Shown here: positions 51,399 to 60,340 of the stretch, piece after piece
Position numbering within the stretch: position 1 is the first letter of the stretch
Layout: each line of letters starts with the position of its first letter
The notes under the pieces: model-generated
What the model was told of the DNA's origin: nothing
Databases searched by the model: none
What the model saw: only the letters and a program-made list of their open reading frames with translations
Assembly (NCBI GenBank): GCA_039636795.1
Contig: CP143430.1
Span: forward strand, 3,968,001-4,032,000
Reading direction: 5' to 3'
Source: Micrococcaceae bacterium Sec5.1
GTDB lineage: Bacteria > Actinomycetota > Actinomycetes > Actinomycetales > Micrococcaceae
Length of the DNA: 64,000 nucleotides
Made by a program: the position numbers and the translations under genes

Positions 51399-52229
51399 CT
51401 ACTCGCGCCGGGCCCTGGTCAGCTCAGCCCGTGCCAGCAACTGGCTATCCGATGGGTACGCTACTTTTTCCAACACCAACGGGTGCGGTGCGGCCAACAC
51501 GGACTTCGCATCACGCTTACGTTCCAGAAGCCGCTCATGCAGCCAGCCCGGCTGCTCCAGGCCTTCGCCCACACGCAGGGCCGAGCCCACCAAGGACCTG
51601 ACCATGTTGTGGCAGAACGCATCCGCCTGAACAGTAGCGACAATGACCCCGTCGCTCTCCCGTTCGAACTCAAACTTCTGCAGTTCGCGGATGGTGGTGG
51701 CACCCTCGCGGGGCTTGCAGTAGGAACGGAAATCCTGCAGCCCCAGCAACTGGGAAGCACCTTCATTCATCAGCGCAGCGTTCAATGGCGCCTTGTGCCA
51801 CAGCGTAATTCCTCGAAGCACCGGATCCCAACGCTCCGCGCCGTCGGCAATGCGGTAACTGTAACGACGCCACAAGGCAGAAAACCGGGCGTCGAATCCT
51901 TCAGGCGCCAGACCGGCGTCGTGCACTTCTATGGCACCGGTCAGGTCACCGAGAATGCGGCTGAGGGCTCCGCGAAGGCGACGCAAAAGCGCGACAGCGG
52001 GGTCCAGTTCGTGCCCGCGCGGAAGTCCAAGCCACTCGGCTTCCGTCAGATCCAGATGGACCACCTGGCCGCGGGCGTGGACGCCAGCGTCAGTGCGACC
52101 AGCAACCGTGACCCGGACCGGACGGCGCACGAGGAGGGCCAGCGCTTCCTCAAGTGCTCCCTGCACTGTGACCAAGCCGGGCTGGAGTGCCCAGCCGTTG
52201 AAGGGTCCTCCGTCATAGGAAAGATCCAT
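51399..52229 (-). CDS. truA: tRNA pseudouridine synthase A
   Basis: A 276-residue enzyme forming pseudouridine at positions 38-40 of tRNA. The catalytic Asp is in VAGRTDAGVHARGQV near residue 45, and the start MDLSYDGGPFNGWA is family-like. I chose 52229 because the longer frame to 52289 is occupied by the rplQ terminator. Its distance from rplQ (92 bases) and the intervening terminator mean it depends on read-through or its own promoter. Confidence 0.94.
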   Translation of the reverse strand: MDLSYDGGPFNGWALQPGLVTVQGALEEALALLVRRPVRVTVAGRTDAGVHARGQVVHLDLTEAEWLGLPRGHELDPAVALLRRLRGALSRILGDLTGAIEVHDAGLAPEGFDARFSALWRRYSYRIADGAERWDPVLRGITLWHKAPLNAALMNEGASQLLGLQDFRSYCKPREGATTIRELQKFEFERESDGVIVATVQADAFCHNMVRSLVGSALRVGEGLEQPGWLHERLLERKRDAKSVLAAPHPLVLEKVAYPSDSQLLARAELTRARRE

Positions 52230-52240
52230 GCGGACACGCA

Positions 52241-52278
52241 AAAACCCGCCGCCCCCCAAAGCGGGGGCAGCGGGTTTT
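52241..52278 (-). terminator. rplQ terminator
   Basis: AAAACCCGC and GCCCCC pair with GGGGGC and GCGGGTTTT, with one mismatch and a 6-base loop. On the minus strand it is followed by TTTTTGCG. It lies 44 bases after the rplQ stop and ends only 12 bases before the chosen truA start. Confidence 0.9.
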
Positions 52279-52321
52279 CGTTCGTTCATAGACTTAAGTC
52301 TACTGTGAAGAATTCAGTGAA

Positions 52322-52897
52322 TTACTTCTTGTCCTCAGCGGCCGGAGCCTCTTCGGTCTCCGCAACTTCAGCGTCAGCAGCCTCGGCCTCAGCGGCCGGA
52401 GCCTCTTCGGTCTCAGCAACTTCGGTTTCAGCAGCTTCGGTCTCTACAGCCTCGGTCTCAACAACCTCTTCGTCAGCAGCCGGGGCAGCCTTGGCAGCAG
52501 CAGCAGTTGCTTCAGCAACTACGGCCTGCTTTGGGGAAACCGGCTCGAGGACGAGCTCGATGACAGCCATGGGAGCGTTGTCGCCCTTACGGTTGCCGAT
52601 CTTGGTGATACGGGTGTAGCCACCATCGCGGTTGGCAACGGCGCCGGCGATGTCGGTGAACAGCTCGTGGACGATGCCCTTGTCGCTGATCAGGCCGAGA
52701 ACGCGGCGGCGGGAAGAGAGGTCGCCACGCTTGGCGAAGGTGACCAAACGCTCTGCGTACGGCTTCAGGCGCTTGGCCTTGGTAACCGTGGTGGTGATGC
52801 GCTTGTGCTCAAACAGAGCAGCTGCCAGGTTCGCGAGCATCAGGCGCTCGTGAGCCGGGCCGCCTCCGAGGCGCGGACCCTTAGTGGGGGTAGGCAT
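52322..52897 (-). CDS. rplQ: 50S ribosomal protein bL17 with acidic C-terminal extension
   Basis: A 191-residue protein. The first 125 residues are standard bL17 ([19 protein letters not shown] at residue 11). The last 60 are an extension rich in Glu, Ala, Thr and Val. The tail contains an 18-residue repeat, [11 protein letters not shown] with flanks, encoded by a 54-bp tandem duplication (52335 and 52389). Such tails occur in other actinobacterial L17 proteins, but the repeat itself is striking. Follows rpoA after 66 bases containing a hairpin. Confidence 0.96.
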   Translation of the reverse strand: MPTPTKGPRLGGGPAHERLMLANLAAALFEHKRITTTVTKAKRLKPYAERLVTFAKRGDLSSRRRVLGLISDKGIVHELFTDIAGAVANRDGGYTRITKIGNRKGDNAPMAVIELVLEPVSPKQAVVAEATAAAAKAAPAADEEVVETEAVETEAAETEVAETEEAPAAEAEAADAEVAETEEAPAAEDKK

Positions 52898-52923
52898 AAT
52901 AATTTCTCCTGTTGTGTAAGCCT

Positions 52924-52947
52924 GTCAGGTCCATTGCTGGACCTGAC
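52924..52947 (-). terminator. Hairpin in the rpoA-rplQ spacer
   Basis: GTCAGGTCCA pairs perfectly with TGGACCTGAC around a TTGC loop. There is no T run after it, so it is more likely a processing or attenuation site than a full terminator. Confidence 0.55.
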
Positions 52948-52963
52948 GGCCAAGATCTGCTTT

Positions 52964-53974
52964 TTAGAGCTCGTCGTCGCTGAACGCGGCGTCGTCCTCT
53001 TCGATGGCTGCGGCGCGGGCTGCGAGATCGAAACCGGGAGGGGAGTCCTTGAGGGACAGACCCAGTTCGACGAGCTTTGCCTTGACCTCGTCAATGGACT
53101 TCGCACCGAAGTTACGGATGTCCATCAGGTCAGCCTCGGAGCGGGCAACGAGTTCACCCACGGTGTGGATGCCCTCACGCTTGAGGCAGTTGTAGGAACG
53201 GACGGTAAGGTCCAGATCCTCGATCGGCAGAGCCATGTCCGCTGCCAGGGCAGCGTCCGTCGGCGACGGGCCAATCTCGATACCTTCAGCTGCGGTGTTC
53301 AGCTCACGAGCCAGACCGAACAGTTCCACCAGGGTGGTGCCTGCAGAAGCAACGGCATCGCGCGGAGCGATTGCCTGCTTGGTCTCGACGTCGACAATGA
53401 GCTTGTCGAAGTCGGTGCGCTGCTCAACACGGGTAGCTTCCACGCGGAAGGTTACCTTCATGACCGGCGAGTAGATCGAGTCAACCGGAATACGGCCGAT
53501 CTCGGAGTCGCCGGACTTGTTCTGAGCTGCCGAAACGTAGCCACGGCCGCGCTCGATGGTCAGTTCGAGTTCGAACTTGCCCTTCGAGTTCAGAGTGGCA
53601 ATGTGCAGATCCGGGTTGTGGAATTCGACGCCGGCCGGCGGAGCAATGTCCGCGGCGGTGACGACTCCGGGGCCCTGCTTGCGCAGGTAAGCAACAACCG
53701 GCTCGTCGTGCTCGGAGGAAACCGAAAGGTTCTTGATGTTCAGGATGATCTCGGTGACATCTTCCTTGACACCCGGAACCGTGGTGAACTCGTGCAGCAC
53801 GCCATCGATCCGGATGCTGGTTACAGCGGCACCGGGGATGGAGGAGAGCAGGGTACGGCGGAGGGAGTTTCCGAGGGTGTAGCCGAAGCCCGGCTCCAGC
53901 GGTTCAATGATGAAACGGGAGCGGTTCTCGGATACAACTTCTTCAGACAGGGTGGGGCGCTGTGCAATGAGCAC
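52964..53974 (-). CDS. rpoA: RNA polymerase alpha subunit
   Basis: A 336-residue subunit. The N-terminal dimerisation domain (residues 1-230) contains [25 protein letters not shown] near residue 25. After a flexible linker, the C-terminal DNA-binding domain has [15 protein letters not shown] near residue 258. The acidic tail ([12 protein letters not shown]) is typical of actinobacteria. It follows rpsK after 149 bases that contain a long hairpin and no rpsD. Confidence 0.98.
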   Translation of the reverse strand: MLIAQRPTLSEEVVSENRSRFIIEPLEPGFGYTLGNSLRRTLLSSIPGAAVTSIRIDGVLHEFTTVPGVKEDVTEIILNIKNLSVSSEHDEPVVAYLRKQGPGVVTAADIAPPAGVEFHNPDLHIATLNSKGKFELELTIERGRGYVSAAQNKSGDSEIGRIPVDSIYSPVMKVTFRVEATRVEQRTDFDKLIVDVETKQAIAPRDAVASAGTTLVELFGLARELNTAAEGIEIGPSPTDAALAADMALPIEDLDLTVRSYNCLKREGIHTVGELVARSEADLMDIRNFGAKSIDEVKAKLVELGLSLKDSPPGFDLAARAAAIEEDDAAFSDDEL

Positions 53975-54048
53975 TTAGGTTTCCTTTCGGCGAGCATCCG
54001 CTATATGACGCAACACAGGTGGTGGAAATCGGCTTCGGTTTCCAGCCT

Positions 54049-54106
54049 GACCAGCCGGGCCATGCTTGTAGATGGTCTAAACCATGTACAGCAGGCCCGG
54101 CCGGTC
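54049..54106 (-). other. Long near-perfect hairpin in the rpsK-rpoA spacer
   Basis: A 58-base stem-loop. The outer stem pairs GACCAGCCGGGCC with GGCCCGGCCGGTC (12 of 13). Inner segments TGC/GCA, TGTA/TACA and ATGGT/ACCAT continue it to a CTAA tetraloop, with two bulged bases and one G-G mismatch. In all about 24 base pairs form. No T run follows. It occupies the position where rpsD lies in many relatives. Confidence 0.75.
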
Positions 54107-54123
54107 AGACAGGGAATACCTAA

Positions 54124-54525
54124 TTAGACGCGGCGGCGCTTGGGCGGGCGGCAACCGTTGTGGGCGCTGGGGGTGACGTCCTGGATGGAGCCAACCTCAA
54201 GGCCAGCAGCCTGAAGCGAACGGATTGCGGTTTCGCGTCCGGATCCCGGACCCTTGACGAATACGTCAACCTTGCGCAGACCGTGCTCCTGAGCGCGCTT
54301 TGCAGCAGCTTCAGCAGCCATCTGGGCAGCGAACGGGGTGGACTTACGGGAGCCCTTGAAGCCAACCTCACCGGCGGAAGCCCAGGAGATTACAGCACCG
54401 TTCGGGTCCGTGATGGACACGATGGTGTTGTTAAAGGTGCTCTTGATGTGCGCCTGGCCAAGCGCAATGTTCTTCTTATCCTTGCGACGCGGCTTACGAA
54501 CCGCTCCACGAGTCTTCGGGGGCAT
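54124..54525 (-). CDS. rpsK: 30S ribosomal protein uS11
   Basis: A 133-residue platform protein of the small subunit. Conserved segments are [18 protein letters not shown] near residue 22, and [18 protein letters not shown] near residue 92. It ends in the usual PPKRRRV. 51 bases after rpsM. Confidence 0.98.
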   Translation of the reverse strand: MPPKTRGAVRKPRRKDKKNIALGQAHIKSTFNNTIVSITDPNGAVISWASAGEVGFKGSRKSTPFAAQMAAEAAAKRAQEHGLRKVDVFVKGPGSGRETAIRSLQAAGLEVGSIQDVTPSAHNGCRPPKRRRV

Positions 54526-54576
54526 TGTTTCTCCTACAGAAAGTTATCGGGGGAAAACCAGGTCAATCCCGAGGGA

Positions 54577-54954
54577 TTAACGTCCGGCCTTCTTCTTGCC
54601 GGCGACGGTGCGCTTCGGGCCCTTACGGGTACGAGCGTTGGTCTTCGTACGCTGTCCGCGTACGGGCAGGCCCTTGCGGTGGCGCAGGCCTTCGTAGCTG
54701 CCGATCTCAACCTTGCGGCGGATGTCAGCGGCTACCTCGCGGCGAAGGTCACCCTCAACCTTGTAGTTGCCTTCAATGTAGTCACGCAGCTGGACCAGCT
54801 CGGCGTCAGTCAGGTCCTTGACGCGAACGTCAGCGCTGATGCCGGTGGCAGCCAGGGTTTCGTGTGCACGGGTCTTGCCCACGCCGTAGATGTAAGTAAG
54901 CGCAATTTCCAACCGCTTTTCGCGGGGAATGTCTACGCCAGCGAGACGAGCCAT
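54577..54954 (-). CDS. rpsM: 30S ribosomal protein uS13
   Basis: A 125-residue head protein. The start [14 protein letters not shown] is conserved; the frame upstream to 55071 is not part of the gene. [16 protein letters not shown] and [24 protein letters not shown] are the family cores. First of the rpsM-rpsK-rpoA-rplQ group. Confidence 0.98.
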   Translation of the reverse strand: MARLAGVDIPREKRLEIALTYIYGVGKTRAHETLAATGISADVRVKDLTDAELVQLRDYIEGNYKVEGDLRREVAADIRRKVEIGSYEGLRHRKGLPVRGQRTKTNARTRKGPKRTVAGKKKAGR

Positions 54955-55150
54955 AGTGGCGGTACTCCTTGAATAAACCGGAGGTCGTAGGCAGTACACC
55001 CACACGATCCGTGTGGCCCCAGCCTCCGACCGGGGGTACGTTGACCAGGCTCTGTAATGCAGTCCTGGCACAACTTGTGCTGCCTTTATTTACTTGCGTG
55101 GGCTAGCAACCCAGGTTTGCCCTTGCGGGCGCTGATTCCCTGAAGGGGAA

Positions 55151-55264
55151 TTAGCCCTGGCGCTGCTTGTGGCGCGGGTTCTCGCAGATCACCATGACCC
55201 GGCCGTTACGGCGGATCACTTTGCACTTGTCGCAGATCTGCTTGACGCTCGGCTTGACCTTCAT
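55151..55264 (-). CDS. rpmJ: 50S ribosomal protein bL36, zinc-binding form
   Basis: A 37-residue protein, [14 protein letters not shown] followed by [15 protein letters not shown] and PRHKQRQG. It has three Cys and one His (11, 14, 27, 32), the zinc-binding C-plus form. Located in the standard place between infA and rpsM. A small hairpin (ATTCCC-TGAA-GGGAAT) overlaps its stop. Confidence 0.97.
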   Translation of the reverse strand: MKVKPSVKQICDKCKVIRRNGRVMVICENPRHKQRQG

Positions 55265-55337
55265 GGCGTTCCTTTGCGTGTTTTGCAGTTGATCTGCTGG
55301 AGCGGCTTGGCACTATTGCCTTCGGCCGCCCAGCAAT

Positions 55338-55559
55338 TTACTTGTAGCGGTAGACGATACGACCACGTGTGAGGTCGTATGGGCTTAGCTCCACCACTAC
55401 GCGGTCCTCGGGGAGGATTCGAATGTAGTGCTGACGCATCTTCCCAGAGATGTGTGCGAGAACGACGTGCTTGTTGGTGAGCTCAACACGAAACATCGCG
55501 TTGGGCAGCGCCTCAGTCACAACGCCCTCGATCTCAATGACCCCGTCCTTCTTGGCCAT
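55338..55559 (-). CDS. infA: Translation initiation factor IF-1
   Basis: A 73-residue S1-domain factor that binds the 30S A site. It begins [12 protein letters not shown] and contains [27 protein letters not shown] OB-fold residues, ending RGRIVYRYK. The frame upstream to 55688 is non-coding. It precedes rpmJ by 73 bases. Confidence 0.98.
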   Translation of the reverse strand: MAKKDGVIEIEGVVTEALPNAMFRVELTNKHVVLAHISGKMRQHYIRILPEDRVVVELSPYDLTRGRIVYRYK

Positions 55560-55753
55560 ATCCTCCGCTAACTGTTGTTTGCCGCTGTCCTCCGGTAGGC
55601 ACCGAAAATCCAACGGACGTTTTTTGTTTGCTTGGCCCTCTTGGAACCACGACACTAAAAAGGGCGTGGCTGCACAGACAACCAACAAATAACTCTACGC
55701 CAATGGGGCCGGAAAGTTAAATCCGTCCATGGTAGCGCACGTACCGCCGCCCG

Positions 55754-56749
55754 TCACTCCCCTACGGTCCGGTAAGCAGGGAAGTCTCCCGCCGCCGTCG
55801 AGACACTTTCGGCCGACTCAACACCGTCCAGGATCGCCAACCGCACTGCTTCGGCTGCGGCACTTTGGAGCGTAATCAGCGATACTTGCCGTGCCTGCTC
55901 GGTACTGCGATCAAGCCCGACGGCGCCAGTCGCCAGGGCGAACACGGTGTCACCGTCCGCCAAAGTATGGGACGGATCCAAGGCCCGCGCCAGGCCGGCA
56001 TGTCCAGAGCTGGCGGTCCGCTTGCACTCAGCAACATCCAGCGCAGCATTCGTAGCGATGACGACGAGCGTGGTGTTGAGCCCTTCCGTAGAAGCCACTG
56101 GGTCTGCGACCCTCTGCGCGCTCGGTCGTGCCTCCCTTAGACGCGCGCTGCCGGGCCCCAGCCCCACCGGCGTCCCGAGCGCGTTCACGACCGCGATCGC
56201 GCCAACGATCACCGGGCCGTCAGGAGAGATGCCGTCGAGCGTGATCGAGGATGTACCGACGCCGCCTTTGTACTGCCCGCGCGCAATCACTGCACCCGTG
56301 CCAGCACCAACGTTTCCGCGTTCGACGGCGGCATGGTCACCTGAGGCGAACGCTGCGGCGGCTGCCTGGTAGCCCATGTCGGCGTCGGGTCGCGCTTTCA
56401 CGTCACCACCGCGTCCGAGGTCGAAGATGGCGGCCGCCGGAACAATCGGCACCACGGTCCCGGGAACGGCAAAGCCCCGGCCCTGCTCCTCACACCAGAG
56501 TTGGGCACCAGTAGCGGAGGCCAGCCCAAAAGCACTGCCACCCGTCAGCACGATGGCGTCGACCGTGGATACCAATGTTGTCGGATCAAGAGCGTCAGAT
56601 TCGTGCGTACCAGGACCTCCCCCGCGCACATCCACCGATCCCACGGTTCCCACGGGCGGAAGGACGACGGTCACGCCACTGAGCCACCCGCCGTCGTTCT
56701 TCTGAACGTGGCCAATACGGATGCCTGGCACATCGGTGATAGCACTCAT
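55754..56749 (-). CDS. P1-family (S58) peptidase, L-aminopeptidase/D-esterase type
   Basis: A 331-residue DmpA-like enzyme. The N-terminal part (DVPGIRIGHVQ, then DVRGGGPGTHESDAL) matches the family. The autoprocessing region is KGGVGTSSITLDG near residue 175, where cleavage before a Ser/Thr would create the N-terminal nucleophile. Members cleave N-terminal or beta-amino acids from small peptides. It sits between map and infA, which is not a usual position. Map, a methionine aminopeptidase, lies just upstream (62 bases), so both N-terminal peptidases could be co-transcribed. Confidence 0.85.
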   Translation of the reverse strand: MSAITDVPGIRIGHVQKNDGGWLSGVTVVLPPVGTVGSVDVRGGGPGTHESDALDPTTLVSTVDAIVLTGGSAFGLASATGAQLWCEEQGRGFAVPGTVVPIVPAAAIFDLGRGGDVKARPDADMGYQAAAAAFASGDHAAVERGNVGAGTGAVIARGQYKGGVGTSSITLDGISPDGPVIVGAIAVVNALGTPVGLGPGSARLREARPSAQRVADPVASTEGLNTTLVVIATNAALDVAECKRTASSGHAGLARALDPSHTLADGDTVFALATGAVGLDRSTEQARQVSLITLQSAAAEAVRLAILDGVESAESVSTAAGDFPAYRTVGE

Positions 56750-56811
56750 GGCACCATTGTCCACCTCGAGGCAACGCCCTGAGCCGGATGCCTGGGCAGG
56801 GAGCGTTCAGG

Positions 56812-57639
56812 TTACGGGATGGGGACAGGCACGACGCCGAGCGGCGCCAACTTCTCCGCGCCTCCGTCCGGGGCAGACAAGACCCAGATGCCCTTTTCGT
56901 GCACAGCCACGGAGTGCTCCCACTGGCAGGAGCGCTTGCCGTCGGTGGTGACAACGGTCCAGTCGTCGTCCAAGGTGGCAGTCTCGATGCCACCGCGCAC
57001 CAACATGGGTTCGATCGCGAGGCACAGCCCCGGGCGGATCTTCGGGCCGCGGTGATTGGTGCGGTAATTCAGGACGTCCGGGGCCATGTGCATTTCCGAA
57101 CCGATGCCGTGGCCCACGTAATCCTCCAGGATGCCCAGCGGCTTACCGGGGACGGAAGAAACGTAGTCATCAATGGCGTTGCCGATATCGCCCACGAACT
57201 TGCCCTTGGCCAGCGCAGCAATCCCTCGCCACATGGCGGCCTCGGTGACATCCGAGAGCCGCTGGTCCTCAGGGTCTGCCGTGCCAACGATGACAGTGCG
57301 GGCGGAGTCCGAGTGCCATCCGTCAACGATGCAGCCGCCGTCGATGGAAATAATGTCACCATCGTGGAGGACGCGCTTTCCGGGGATGCCGTGGACGACT
57401 TCCTCGTTGACGGACGTGCAGATGGTGGCGGGGAAGCCGTGGTAACCAAGGAAGTTGGACTTAGCGCCGGCGTCATTCAGGACGGCAGCAAATACCTCGT
57501 CGAGGTCCTTGGTGGTGACGCCTGCCTTGGCCGCCGCAACGGCAGCGTCAAGGGCACGGCTGAGGACCAAACCGGCCTCGTGCATCTTGCGCATTTGCTC
57601 GTTGGTTTTGTACTCGATGCGGGGCTGACCGAACGCCAT
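56812..57639 (-). CDS. map: Methionine aminopeptidase, type I
   Basis: A 275-residue metalloprotease that removes initiator methionine. All five metal ligands can be placed: Asp and Asp in DIISIDGGCIVDGWHSDSA, His in YVGHGIGSEMH, Glu in CLAIEPMLV and Glu in QWEHSVAVHEKG. Start at 57639 with AGAGGAGAAC upstream; the frame extending to 57999 is inside the neighbouring gene. 32 bases after the OleD-like gene. Confidence 0.97.
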   Translation of the reverse strand: MAFGQPRIEYKTNEQMRKMHEAGLVLSRALDAAVAAAKAGVTTKDLDEVFAAVLNDAGAKSNFLGYHGFPATICTSVNEEVVHGIPGKRVLHDGDIISIDGGCIVDGWHSDSARTVIVGTADPEDQRLSDVTEAAMWRGIAALAKGKFVGDIGNAIDDYVSSVPGKPLGILEDYVGHGIGSEMHMAPDVLNYRTNHRGPKIRPGLCLAIEPMLVRGGIETATLDDDWTVVTTDGKRSCQWEHSVAVHEKGIWVLSAPDGGAEKLAPLGVVPVPIP

Positions 57640-57671
57640 GTTCTCCTCTGGATGTTTGCTGTAGGGGCCGA

Positions 57672-58583
57672 TCAGGCCCCGTGCTCCAACCATTTTCCCG
57701 CATCGGAGAGCGTGGTCGAAATTGGTTCGATTCCCAGCTCGTCGCGGAGTCGGTCCAAACGGTAAGTTCTGTCCCGTCCGAGCTGGCTGACCGCATAGCG
57801 CGTGAGGCGTGGTGCCCGTCCGGAAACGAGGGCAGCGGCTTCGGAAATACCGGCAAGAACCATGGCAGCGGGCTCGGGGACGTACCTGATGCCGACTCCG
57901 GCATGGCCAGTGACAGCAAGCACCTGCCTGAGCACGGTCCCGAGCTCCACAGGCTCCGCGTCCGCCACGTTGATAGCCCCGCGGGCATCGGACTGGCAAG
58001 CTGCCAGCGCTGCCTTTGTCAGGTTGTCCACGTGCGTGAGTTGATGACGAATACCGGCATGGCCAACGGTGAGAAGCCGTCCGTGGCGGACATTGCTGAT
58101 CAGGCGCGGCAGCAGCGTCCGGTCCCCCGGTCCGTAAACTCCGTGGGGCCGAAGAACCACGGCATTGCGATGCCGTCGGGTCTCCACGTCGGCGAGCGCT
58201 TTACTCCTTGCGTAGGCGTTGAGGTGGCGCACAGCCACGTCTTCTTCGCCGCGGTTGGTGCAGGGCTCCCACCACGGGTAGACGCTGGAACTGGAAATGT
58301 GCACCAGTCGTGTTGTTGCATAGGCCTCAGCGACGGCACGGGTTCCCAGCACATTCGTTCGGTGGAACGTCCGGGCGTCGCCCCAGTCCGCCACATGGGC
58401 GGCTGCGTGGATCACGGCGTCCACACCCGGTACACGGGCAGATGGTACGCCGGTCAGATCCCAATACGTCAGCCCGGGGCCTTGGCGCCGTGCGAAACGA
58501 ACAACTTCCCAGCCTTGGGCCTCAGCGGCGGCGGCGACTGCTCCCCCAATGAAGCCTGTTGCCCCGGTAACCGCGATTTTCAC
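57672..58583 (-). CDS. NAD(P)-dependent epimerase/dehydratase, OleD/3beta-HSD-like reductase
   Basis: A 303-residue extended short-chain dehydrogenase. The N-terminal nucleotide motif is VTGATGFIGGAVAAAAE and the catalytic pair is YARSK (Tyr-x3-Lys) near residue 128, with the Ser in SSSSVYP near residue 98. It starts with GTG inside the ligase stop (GTGA). In olefin and beta-lactone pathways OleD reduces the 2-alkyl-3-ketoacid made by OleA. That assignment here is an inference from the neighbours plus family resemblance; a sugar or sterol-type reductase cannot be excluded. Confidence 0.75.
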   Translation of the reverse strand: MKIAVTGATGFIGGAVAAAAEAQGWEVVRFARRQGPGLTYWDLTGVPSARVPGVDAVIHAAAHVADWGDARTFHRTNVLGTRAVAEAYATTRLVHISSSSVYPWWEPCTNRGEEDVAVRHLNAYARSKALADVETRRHRNAVVLRPHGVYGPGDRTLLPRLISNVRHGRLLTVGHAGIRHQLTHVDNLTKAALAACQSDARGAINVADAEPVELGTVLRQVLAVTGHAGVGIRYVPEPAAMVLAGISEAAALVSGRAPRLTRYAVSQLGRDRTYRLDRLRDELGIEPISTTLSDAGKWLEHGA

Positions 58584-60340
58584 CGTGCGCCGGCTTTGTC
58601 AGCGGACATGCGGGCAAATTCGCATCGAAGTGCTTCCCGATCCGGCTTTTTGTGGCGTCCGCTGTGGGGGATGGCATCCAGGATTTCGATGTGATTGGGG
58701 AGAGCGGATTCGTCAATCATCGCCGGGAGGACCTTGGTTAGCTTTGCTTTCAGCTGCCTCCCCAGTGTCTCTGACAGCCCCTGCGCAGGCACGACCGCCA
58801 GCCACACAGCTTCATCACCGATCCCGTCCGGAACCCCCACCATCACGGCCTGCTGAACTCCGGGCACAGAAGCGATCAGCGGCTCATACAGTGCAGGGTA
58901 GATGTTGGTCTTGCCCCGGATGATCATGTCCTTCTTACGCCCAATCATCACCAATCGTGCGGGACCCGTTCCGGGGCCTCCCGCGCCGTGGTCCAGCCGC
59001 ACCAGGTCTCCGGTGGCGTGTTCAATCATGGCTTCCTCGCCCAGATATCCGTGGCACATGTTCGCTCCGCGGGCGTACAGTTCGTGGTCCTCCCCCACCC
59101 GGATCCCGACGGCGGGTAGCGGCTCTCCGAGGAAATCGCCTTCGCCGCTCCCATCCGGCGACGTGAATTCGGCTTCAGCGCCGGATGCAAAGGCCAGCTT
59201 CTCCCTACCATCAGCGACGGCGATTGGCAGCAACTCCGTCATACCGTAGATGAGTTTGAACTCGACGCCGGGAAGCAGCGCCGTTGCCCGTTTCAGGAAC
59301 GGAGCCAGAACCGGCGCGGCTCCAAGCATCACGGTCCGCAGTGTTCCGGGGAGCCTGACGCTGCCGTCCTCGACCGCATCCAGGATGGGCGCCAACTGGG
59401 ACGGCACGAGGAAAAGGTGCGTCGCGCCGTCGTACGAGTCTTCTTTGCCAGCCACCGGCCCAAGCTCGCGTGCCAAGCGAAGAGGATCAATGTGCGCGGA
59501 GAAGCCATAGCCGGGCATGGTCCAGTGCGCGCCGGCGATGAGTGCCGGCAAGCCCATCATCAGCTGCTCGGAGTGGATGCGATCGCCCTCGCCAAACGTA
59601 CAGCGCTGGTTGAGCTGCTCGAATCCTGCCCCGAGCGAACCTCGTGTATGTACTACGCCCTTGGGCGCACCGGTGGTCCCGGACGTAAAAATAATCACGG
59701 CTTCCTGACTGGAGGAAGCCCCTGTAGAAGGCGCAACTCTATCTCTAAGAAGCGCCGTACTGGCCAGTCGCTTCACCGGCGTCGCGCCTCGAGGTACGCC
59801 GGGGAGCCACGGTCCGGAGTAGTAGTGCCGGACGTCCATGGCACCGTAATCCGGCAGCAGCAATCCCCTCCGCCGGGCCAGTGGCCGTAGCGGGCTCTTG
59901 GTACTCACCCCGTAGAGGAGAGACTCGGCGGCCGCCCACCGAGGGGCAGCCAGCCTGGCCCGGTCATGGAAAAGCGACGGTCCGATTCCTGGATCGATGA
60001 ACACCACAGAACCACCGGCCCGGACGGCCCCCAGGGCCAGGATGAACGCTGCCGGGCTGGGGCGGACCGAGAACAGCATCCGTTCACCGGCACCGAAGCC
60101 ATCATCCTGGAGATGCCGGGCAGTGGCATCTATACCTTTCACCAGTTCGCGGTATGTGATGGTCCGTCCTGGTCGCAGTCGGTCTGAACGTCGTAGTCGC
60201 CCTGGAGCATGGTTCCAGGGAGAAAATCTGCCGGGCGCCGTGATTGCCGGGCTCTCAGGCACGCGTTCCGCTGCCGCGTAGACCGCCTCGATGAGATCCG
60301 TGCCGGACACGGTATCTTCCAACAATGCGTCACCAAGCAT
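58580..60340 (-). CDS. AMP-forming acyl synthetase, OleC-like
   Basis: A 586-residue ANL-superfamily enzyme. The P-loop is FTSGTTGAPKGVVHTRGS near residue 230. Then come YGMTELLP, the hinge region IGRKKDMIIRGKTNIYP, and a C-terminal RHKKPDREAL in place of the usual PxxxxGK lysine motif. A C-terminal arrangement of the RHxxK type is what I recall of OleC beta-lactone synthetases, so OleC is favoured over a fatty-acyl-CoA ligase, with moderate confidence. The start at 60340 overlaps the P450 stop by 11 bases; a longer frame to 60649 lies inside the P450 gene. Confidence 0.8.
   Translation of the reverse strand: MLGDALLEDTVSGTDLIEAVYAAAERVPESPAITAPGRFSPWNHAPGRLRRSDRLRPGRTITYRELVKGIDATARHLQDDGFGAGERMLFSVRPSPAAFILALGAVRAGGSVVFIDPGIGPSLFHDRARLAAPRWAAAESLLYGVSTKSPLRPLARRRGLLLPDYGAMDVRHYYSGPWLPGVPRGATPVKRLASTALLRDRVAPSTGASSSQEAVIIFTSGTTGAPKGVVHTRGSLGAGFEQLNQRCTFGEGDRIHSEQLMMGLPALIAGAHWTMPGYGFSAHIDPLRLARELGPVAGKEDSYDGATHLFLVPSQLAPILDAVEDGSVRLPGTLRTVMLGAAPVLAPFLKRATALLPGVEFKLIYGMTELLPIAVADGREKLAFASGAEAEFTSPDGSGEGDFLGEPLPAVGIRVGEDHELYARGANMCHGYLGEEAMIEHATGDLVRLDHGAGGPGTGPARLVMIGRKKDMIIRGKTNIYPALYEPLIASVPGVQQAVMVGVPDGIGDEAVWLAVVPAQGLSETLGRQLKAKLTKVLPAMIDESALPNHIEILDAIPHSGRHKKPDREALRCEFARMSADKAGAR

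Noticed and set aside
52667..54127. A 486-codon open frame opposite rplQ and rpoA
   Set aside because: Spans two well-established genes and their spacer in antisense and shows no recognisable domain.
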